From the NCBI RefSeq assembly GCF_031882575.1, contig NZ_CP134772.1:3491001-3555000 (forward strand): a stretch of 64,000 bases of DNA, read 5' to 3'. The DNA is from Pseudomonas sp. VD-NE ins. Its GTDB lineage: Bacteria > Pseudomonadota > Gammaproteobacteria > Pseudomonadales > Pseudomonadaceae. How positions within the stretch are numbered: position 1 is the stretch's first letter; each line of letters opens with the position of its first letter. Below, piece after piece: positions 58,962-64,000 of the stretch. The notes beneath the pieces were generated by a model, which saw nothing but the letters and a program-made list of their open reading frames with translations, made no database searches and had not been told where the DNA came from. A program made the position numbers and the translations under genes.

Positions 58962-60253
58962 AGACGCTCCGCCAGCCAGGCATCGTTGAAGCTGACATGT
59001 TTGATGAAGGTGTTATTCCACGAGTACACCAGGTGATAGAGACCGTCCGAACCCCGGCTGAAATACGGATATTCGTACTCGAAATCACAGCCGCGCGGTT
59101 TGCACACGCGGTAGTCGAGATTGCTCAGAAAGCGCTGTTCCAACGGCAGGCGGCGGGCACCACTGGAGGATCGGAAACCTTCTCCGATAATGGCCTTGTA
59201 CGCCTCTGGCGAGAACGGCTGACCGAGCGGATCCGGTGACTGATCGAGTTCGATCACACTGCGCCAGTCGTTGAGATTGGCATCGGTGCCGTACAGGCTC
59301 AATTTGAAACGCCCGTCGCGCAGATCGTTGAGCGCCACCAGCAAACCGTCGTCAGCCGTGCCTACCGCTGCCAGCGAGGAGTTGGGGTTGGCCGGCTCCA
59401 GCGGATACGGTTCGCTCCAGGTCTGGCCCGCATCGTCGGTACGGCTGGCCAACACGCGATGATGGGTGTCACCGGCATAACGCAGCATCGCCACGGCGCG
59501 GCGGCCATCCAGCGGCACGATGGTCGGCTGCAACGAGTGCTTGCCGCGACTGATGCGGAATTTGTCGATCACGGCACCGTCGGCGCTCAGGTACAGGTAC
59601 TCGGCGAACTTGCCCATGAACTCGTGATACACCGGCAAGCCGATCGAGCCGTCGGCATGGAACACCGGTGCCGCGCGTACCAGTGTGCTGATGTTGAAAA
59701 ACGGCGAGGTGATCAACTGGCGCGGCGTCGACCATTCACGACCCATGTCGGCAGAGACCATCACGTTGATCGCACTGGTGGCCCAACCGCCTACGGACAC
59801 CGAGACGTAGAACATCCACAAGCGCCCGTCCGGCGCGAGCGCGATCACCGGGTTACCGAGCTTGCGAATATAGCGCTGGGTGCCGTCGCGGGTTTGCTCC
59901 CGGGTGGCCAGTACCTGTTCGGCGCCCCACTCCGCCGTTTTTGCATCAAAGCGCGCCGTGCGGATCTGCACGTCGGCAGCGCCTTCGCGCGAGCCGGCAA
60001 ACCACACGGCCATCAGGTCCCCGCCGGGCAGCGCGGTGACCGAAGAGGAATGCACAAAATCATCCAGTTGCGAGGAAACGAAACGGCTGCTGTACATCGG
60101 CTCCGACGCTTGCAGTGCGCCATCGACCGGCGCTGTCGACAACGCAAATGGCGCCAGCACATGGGGTGGATGACTGCGCCACGCGGCCAGAAAGATCAGG
60201 CACACGGCGAGGCTGCCGAGAATGAACGTCAAGCGAAAGGACAACGCACGCAT
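58958..60253 (-). CDS. membrane-anchored sialidase-like (BNR) protein
   Basis: A 431-residue protein with an N-terminal signal anchor (residues 8-24). It has a BNR six-bladed-propeller pattern: VTALPGGDLMAVWFAGSREGAADVQI, and Asp boxes SADMGREWSTP and RTDDAGQTWSEP, ending YHLVYSWNNTFIKHVSFNDAWLAERL. These features fit exo-sialidase-type proteins. The true substrate is unknown, since this fold also covers other glycosidases. First gene of the three-gene envelope operon. Confidence 0.8.
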   Translation of the reverse strand: MRALSFRLTFILGSLAVCLIFLAAWRSHPPHVLAPFALSTAPVDGALQASEPMYSSRFVSSQLDDFVHSSSVTALPGGDLMAVWFAGSREGAADVQIRTARFDAKTAEWGAEQVLATREQTRDGTQRYIRKLGNPVIALAPDGRLWMFYVSVSVGGWATSAINVMVSADMGREWSTPRQLITSPFFNISTLVRAAPVFHADGSIGLPVYHEFMGKFAEYLYLSADGAVIDKFRISRGKHSLQPTIVPLDGRRAVAMLRYAGDTHHRVLASRTDDAGQTWSEPYPLEPANPNSSLAAVGTADDGLLVALNDLRDGRFKLSLYGTDANLNDWRSVIELDQSPDPLGQPFSPEAYKAIIGEGFRSSSGARRLPLEQRFLSNLDYRVCKPRGCDFEYEYPYFSRGSDGLYHLVYSWNNTFIKHVSFNDAWLAERL

Positions 60254-60303
60254 AAGGGGCTCGCGGCAAGGACAGGAGGGTTAACAATGGGCAGACGTCC
60301 TTG

Positions 60304-60849
60304 TCAGCGCGTCGAATCATTTGGCAATCGGCGACGGCGCCCGGTGAGCATCGACAACGGCAGGTTGTCGTGAACCTGAAAACTTTCAAACACGGCAGCA
60401 GCGATGTGAAGGCACACCAGCACAAGCAGACTGTCGGCCGCTGTTTCGTGGACCGATAACGGCCAATCGGCACCCCACAAGGCGTCGACTTCTTCCATCG
60501 CCCAGCCGCTGAGACCCACGGTGAACAACGCCAGCAACATCAGGATCATCACCAGCGCGCCGATCGGCGAATGGCCGAGGCGATGTTCGGGCCGCCCGGC
60601 GAGCAGCGAGCGCGCATGGGCCAGCAGGCGCGTCGGGGTCGGCCAAAAGTCCGCCCAACGGGCACTGCGCGGCCCGATAAATCCCCACACCGTGCGTACC
60701 AGCAACCAGCCCATGGCGTAATAACCGAGCCAGACATGCCAGTCGTCACCCGCTTCATTGAAGAAGTAATTGGCGACGAAGACGCCCGCAATCGACAGAT
60801 GAAACAGCCGCACTACGGGATCCCACAGGCGCAGGGACGCGCTCGGCAT
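60304..60849 (-). CDS. cytochrome b561-like membrane cytochrome
   Basis: A 181-residue di-haem cytochrome b561/Ni-Fe-hydrogenase b-type membrane protein with four helices. Candidate haem ligands are His17 (VRLFHLSIAG), a His in DDWHVWLGYYAMG, and late His residues (SVHETAADSLLVLVCLHIAAAV). It overlaps the PepSY gene's stop by one base. Likely shuttles electrons at the inner membrane; its genes diverge from a two-component system that probably controls them. Confidence 0.8.
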   Translation of the reverse strand: MPSASLRLWDPVVRLFHLSIAGVFVANYFFNEAGDDWHVWLGYYAMGWLLVRTVWGFIGPRSARWADFWPTPTRLLAHARSLLAGRPEHRLGHSPIGALVMILMLLALFTVGLSGWAMEEVDALWGADWPLSVHETAADSLLVLVCLHIAAAVFESFQVHDNLPLSMLTGRRRRLPNDSTR

Positions 60850-61115
60850 CAGCCCTTGATCTCGGTCTTGACCGCTTTACCGCTGACCGGGTCGTGGTAG
60901 ATCTCGACCTTGCGCTTGTCTTTGTCGAACCCGTAGATCTCGTAGCAGTTGCCGTCGGTGACCTTGAACTTGCTGATCTGGTAGCCCTGGGCTTTCAACT
61001 GTTCCTGAAAGGCCTTCTGGTCTTGCCATTGCGACCGCTCGGCGGTGGTGCATTGCGGGCCGGCGACGGCCAACGGGCTGGCGACGATCAAAGACAACAG
61101 CAGCAGTTTGCGCAT
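60849..61115 (-). CDS. periplasmic PepSY-domain protein
   Basis: An 88-residue protein from MRKLLLLSLI with signal peptide (cleavage after AVAG). The mature domain is PepSY-like: FQEQLKAQGYQISKFKVTDGNCYEIYGFDKDKRKVEIYHDPVSGKAVKTEI. It precedes the cytochrome b561 gene in the same unit. Such pairs are often induced by metals or acid stress through the adjacent regulators. Confidence 0.8.
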   Translation of the reverse strand: MRKLLLLSLIVASPLAVAGPQCTTAERSQWQDQKAFQEQLKAQGYQISKFKVTDGNCYEIYGFDKDKRKVEIYHDPVSGKAVKTEIKG

Positions 61116-61284
61116 GGAATCACTCTCGCTGGATGAGAAAGACCTCACTGTGCAAAAGCAACCTTAGCGAAAGCTTAGTTGGCAACGAACCGTTACATCT
61201 TTCCCGTCGGGTGGCCTGCCACGACGCTCGGCGTAGCGGCATGATGCCGTCCATTCCAACCCGTTCCGCCAACAGAGAACCGCC

Positions 61285-61947
61285 ATGCGCCTGCTTCTGG
61301 TCGAAGATGATCGTGCCCTCGGACAAGGCATTCGCGTTGCCCTGAGCAACGAAGGTTATACCCTCGACTGGTTGCAGGACGGGGTCAGTGCCCTGCATGC
61401 CCTGCGCAGTGAAAGCTTCGATCTGCTGCTGCTTGATCTCGGCCTGCCACGGCTCGACGGTCTGGCCTTGCTGCAACAACTGCGCAGCGAACAACAGGAC
61501 TTGCCGGTGCTGATCCTCACCGCCCGCGATGGCACTGCCGAGCGCATCGCCGGCCTCGATGCCGGCGCCGACGACTACCTGATCAAACCGTTCGATGTCG
61601 ATGAGTTGAAGGCGCGCATCCGCGCGTTGCTGCGGCGCAGTCAGGGACGCGCGCAACCGGTGCTGGAACATGCCGGCGTGTGCCTCGACCCGCTCAGCCA
61701 GCAAGTCACCTGGCTGGGCAACGAAGTAGTGATGACGCCGATGGAATATCAGCTGCTGCATCAACTGATGGCGCGGCCCGGCAAAGTCGTCACCCGCGAG
61801 CGTCTGTCCGGCGCGCTGTACGGCTGGCAGGAACGGGTCGAGAGCAACACCCTCGAAGTGCTGATTCACAACCTGCGCAAAAAGCTTGCGAGCGAGTTGA
61901 TCCGCACTGTGCGCGGGGTGGGTTACGTGATGGCGGTCAAACCATGA
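61285..61947 (+). CDS. OmpR-type response regulator (QseB/PmrA-like)
   Basis: A 220-residue regulator: MRLLLVEDDRALGQGIRVAL, phospho-acceptor Asp51 in LLLLDLGLPRLDG, LTARDG and a Lys in YLIKPFDVDELKARI; the C-terminal winged helix carries MTPMEYQLLHQLMARPGKVVTRERLSGALYGWQERVESNTLEVLIHNLRKK. It overlaps the kinase gene by four bases and diverges from the PepSY/cytochrome unit. Confidence 0.9.
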   Translation: MRLLLVEDDRALGQGIRVALSNEGYTLDWLQDGVSALHALRSESFDLLLLDLGLPRLDGLALLQQLRSEQQDLPVLILTARDGTAERIAGLDAGADDYLIKPFDVDELKARIRALLRRSQGRAQPVLEHAGVCLDPLSQQVTWLGNEVVMTPMEYQLLHQLMARPGKVVTRERLSGALYGWQERVESNTLEVLIHNLRKKLASELIRTVRGVGYVMAVKP

Positions 61948-63317
61948 TCTCGATACGTGCGCGAATTCTGGTGCCGGTATTGATCCTGGTATTGATGGGC
62001 GATCTGCTGATCAGTTGGCTGGTGCTGCGCGACAGCCATCACGAAATCGAAGAGGTCTACGACGCCCAACTGGCGCAAAGCGCACGCCTGCTGCAAGGCG
62101 TGCTGGCGCAACGCGCACCGGGCGACAACAACTGGCAGCGACTGCATCAGGCCTTCGATCAAGCGATGAGCCGGGTCGGTGATGGCGAGGCGGCGCACCC
62201 CTACGAAACCCGTTTGACGTTTCAGGTCTGGCGAAGCGATGGGCAATTGTTGATGCGCTCGGCCGAAGCGCCGGAACTCCCGGCGCCGCCGACCACTTTC
62301 GGTTCTCACGACCTGATGGAAAACGGCCGCGACTGGTGCGCGTTTCTGCTCAAGGACTCGCAGCAAGGGCTGCTGATCTGGGTCGGTGAGCGCGATGACA
62401 TGCGCCAGGATTTGATCGAGCGCATCGTCGGTCACACGTTGTGGCCGAGCGTGATCGGCGTGCCAGTGCTGACGATGCTGATCTGGCTGGCCATCGGCTG
62501 GGGCCTGCAACCGCTGCGGACCATGGCGCAGACCATTCGCGGGCGCAACACCGACACCCTCAAACCGCTGAATTTGCGCCCCCTGCCCCACGACCTCGAA
62601 CCGATGCAAACCGCGCTCAATCGCCTGTTGCAGCAGATCGACAACCTGCTGGCGCGCGAGCGACGCTTCATCGCCGACGCCGCCCACGAGTTGCGCACGC
62701 CGCTGGCGATTCTGCGCATCCATGCGCAAAACGCACAGCTTGCCAGTACCGCGCAACAGCGTGAGGAGGCGCTGGAGTTTCTGGTCAGTGCGGTGGATCG
62801 TGCCACCCGTATCGCCAGCCAGTTGCTGACCATGGCGCGCATTGAGCCACACCTGGCCAACCCGGAAAAAAGCCCGGTGGAGCTGACTGCGCTGGTGCGT
62901 GAAGAGCTCGCCGAACTGGCGCCGCTGGCGCTGGAGAAAGACGTCGAACTGATCCTCGACGGAGACCAGCACTGTCCGGTCGACACCGACCCGGTCGCAC
63001 TCGCCATCGCCTTGCAGAACCTGGTCACCAACGCCTTGAACTTCGCCCCGCCCGGCAGCGAAGTGCGCGTACAGGTCCAACCGCAGGCATCCGGCGCGGT
63101 GTACATCAGCGTCGAAGATGCTGGGCCCGGTATCAACGAAGAGGATTACCCACGACTGTTCGAGCGTTTCTACAGCCACGGTCACGCCAATGGCGCCGGA
63201 CTGGGACTGGCGATTGTGCAAATGATCGTCAGCAAGATCGACAGCACCTTGCAGCTGTACAACCTGCCCCGGGGCGGCTTGTGCGCAGAACTGCGCATCA
63301 ACGAGCGGCCGGCGTGA
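61944..63317 (+). CDS. sensor histidine kinase
   Basis: A 457-residue kinase. An N-terminal membrane helix (VLILVLMGDLLISWLVL), periplasmic domain (residues 30-165), a second helix (VIGVPVLTMLIWLAIGWGL), HAMP-like linker, HisKA with His in DAAHELRTPLAILRIHAQ and HATPase with NLVTNALNFAPPG and GLGLAIVQMIV. Partner of the upstream regulator. Overlap ATGA. The sensed signal is unknown. Confidence 0.9.
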   Translation: MISIRARILVPVLILVLMGDLLISWLVLRDSHHEIEEVYDAQLAQSARLLQGVLAQRAPGDNNWQRLHQAFDQAMSRVGDGEAAHPYETRLTFQVWRSDGQLLMRSAEAPELPAPPTTFGSHDLMENGRDWCAFLLKDSQQGLLIWVGERDDMRQDLIERIVGHTLWPSVIGVPVLTMLIWLAIGWGLQPLRTMAQTIRGRNTDTLKPLNLRPLPHDLEPMQTALNRLLQQIDNLLARERRFIADAAHELRTPLAILRIHAQNAQLASTAQQREEALEFLVSAVDRATRIASQLLTMARIEPHLANPEKSPVELTALVREELAELAPLALEKDVELILDGDQHCPVDTDPVALAIALQNLVTNALNFAPPGSEVRVQVQPQASGAVYISVEDAGPGINEEDYPRLFERFYSHGHANGAGLGLAIVQMIVSKIDSTLQLYNLPRGGLCAELRINERPA

Positions 63318-63392
63318 CTTGTCAAACCTGATTGCCGATGCCGTGGTTTTGACGAAATTTTCATGTTTGCCCACATAAGATCCGCAGCCTCG

Positions 63393-63540
63393 TTGGGGAG
63401 TAGCCTGTTTCCGAGCCTTTCGGAAGCGTTCGTATCAACATTCTCGGCAACACGCCGTGGTACGAACACCTTTTGGTTGGTGAGACCGACGACACATCCA
63501 TGCCTAACGTCGGGCGTGTGGTTGTGTCGTTGACTCATAG
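63393..63540 (+). promoter_or_regulatory. yybP-ykoY manganese riboswitch
   Basis: The leader of mntP shows TTGGGGAGTAGCC at 63393, followed by a GTTTCCGAGCC/CGGAAGC hairpin and the long paired arms expected of a yybP-ykoY element; in E. coli the mntP leader begins with the same GGGGAGTAGCC. Manganese binding should relieve repression of the exporter gene. Confidence 0.8.
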
Positions 63541-63561
63541 CCCGACTGGAAGTGTGCCCCC

Positions 63562-64000
63562 GTGAATCCTGTTTCCCTGATCTTCCTCGCTCTGGCCATG
63601 TCCACCGATGCGTTCGCCGCCGCCATCGGCAAAGGCTCCAGCCTGCACAAACCGCGTCTCACTGAAGCCCTGCGTACCGGTCTGATCTTCGGTGTGATCG
63701 AAGCCATCACGCCCATCATCGGCTGGCTGATCGGCCAGGCGGCCACCCGCTGGGTCGCCGAATGGGACCACTGGATCGCCTTCACCCTGCTGCTGATTCT
63801 CGGCCTGCACATGATCTACAACGGTCTGAAACACGAAGAAGAGGAAGAAGAAAAACCGGGCTCGCACTCCTTCCTGATTCTTGCGGTCACCGCGTTTGCT
63901 ACCAGCATCGATGCCCTCGCCGTCGGTGTCGGTCTGGCGTTTGTCGACGTGAATATCTGGGTCGCGGCGGCAGCGATCGGTCTGGCGACCATGACCATGG
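63562..64000 (+). CDS. mntP: manganese efflux pump MntP (5' part)
   Basis: Starts at GTG 63562 ([25 protein letters not shown]) and runs off the window after 146 codons. Motifs: [14 protein letters not shown] and [17 protein letters not shown], the internally repeated DAFA signature of MntP. An acidic stretch EEEEEEKPG lies between helices. It sits behind a manganese riboswitch, consistent with control by manganese. Confidence 0.9.
   Translation, partial: MNPVSLIFLALAMSTDAFAAAIGKGSSLHKPRLTEALRTGLIFGVIEAITPIIGWLIGQAATRWVAEWDHWIAFTLLLILGLHMIYNGLKHEEEEEEKPGSHSFLILAVTAFATSIDALAVGVGLAFVDVNIWVAAAAIGLATMTM

Noticed and set aside
61923..63374. 483-codon minus-strand frame over the histidine kinase
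   Set aside because: Antisense shadow of a well-defined kinase gene.

Overview
The window comes from a Pseudomonas chromosome, most likely the P. fluorescens group. Signs of this are a REPIN of the Pseudomonas type at 37.7 kb, DUF6124-type proteins, a GC-rich coding style, a tRNA-Ser(TGA) remnant and a tRNA-Gln gene, RlhA, and an MntP gene behind a yybP-ykoY riboswitch. Assignments rest on reading motifs, gene order and known families; no database search was possible.

Positions 1 to about 24,990 are the right part of a lambda-like prophage whose structural genes lie beyond the left edge. On the minus strand, from a Cro-like gene at 7.7 kb leftwards, run an early regulator, an O-like replication initiator with an iteron-like origin inside it, a helicase-loader candidate, NinB, NinG, late and lysis genes including a holin, and an Acb2-like anti-CBASS gene. 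The immunity region (7.5-10.3 kb) has a LexA-type CI repressor, three operators on one side and two on the other. Between cI and the distant operators, where lambda carries rexAB, lies a 481-residue PIN-domain protein. A plus-strand left operon then runs through RecT, a YqaJ exonuclease fusion, a frameshifted cytosine methyltransferase, an adenine methyltransferase, a DUF4224 protein and an integrase, ending at a 3' fragment of tRNA-Ser. Opposing AT-rich genes interrupt this operon (12.5, 16.6, 17.6 and 20.6-21.3 kb) and look like lysogenic-conversion or defence cargo.

From 26.2 to 32.7 kb is a compact operon without PKS or NRPS genes: two methyltransferase-fold proteins, an AMP ligase, an acyl-CoA-dehydrogenase-fold oxygenase, an orphan ectoine-synthase-like cupin and an MFS exporter. 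It looks like a small-molecule pathway that I cannot assign.

From 32.7 to 41.5 kb are LysR/GST, a glycosyltransferase-like plus GNAT pair of unknown role, RidA, RlhA, tRNA-Gln and a secreted alpha/beta hydrolase. From 41.4 to 46.3 kb a 1.3-kb segment (hydrolase 3' end, two DUF6124 genes and their structured leader) occurs twice and flanks a KilA-N cassette. From 46.6 kb to the end are regulators, RidA and SDR genes, a PhnCDE-type ABC transporter, an MHS transporter, a sialidase-like/membrane/LTA-synthase-like operon, a cytochrome b561/PepSY pair divergent from a two-component system, and riboswitch-controlled mntP, which runs off the window. Two tandem repeat arrays (about 121 bp x 3 and about 111 bp x 6) lie at 46.3-46.6 and 55.6-56.3 kb.
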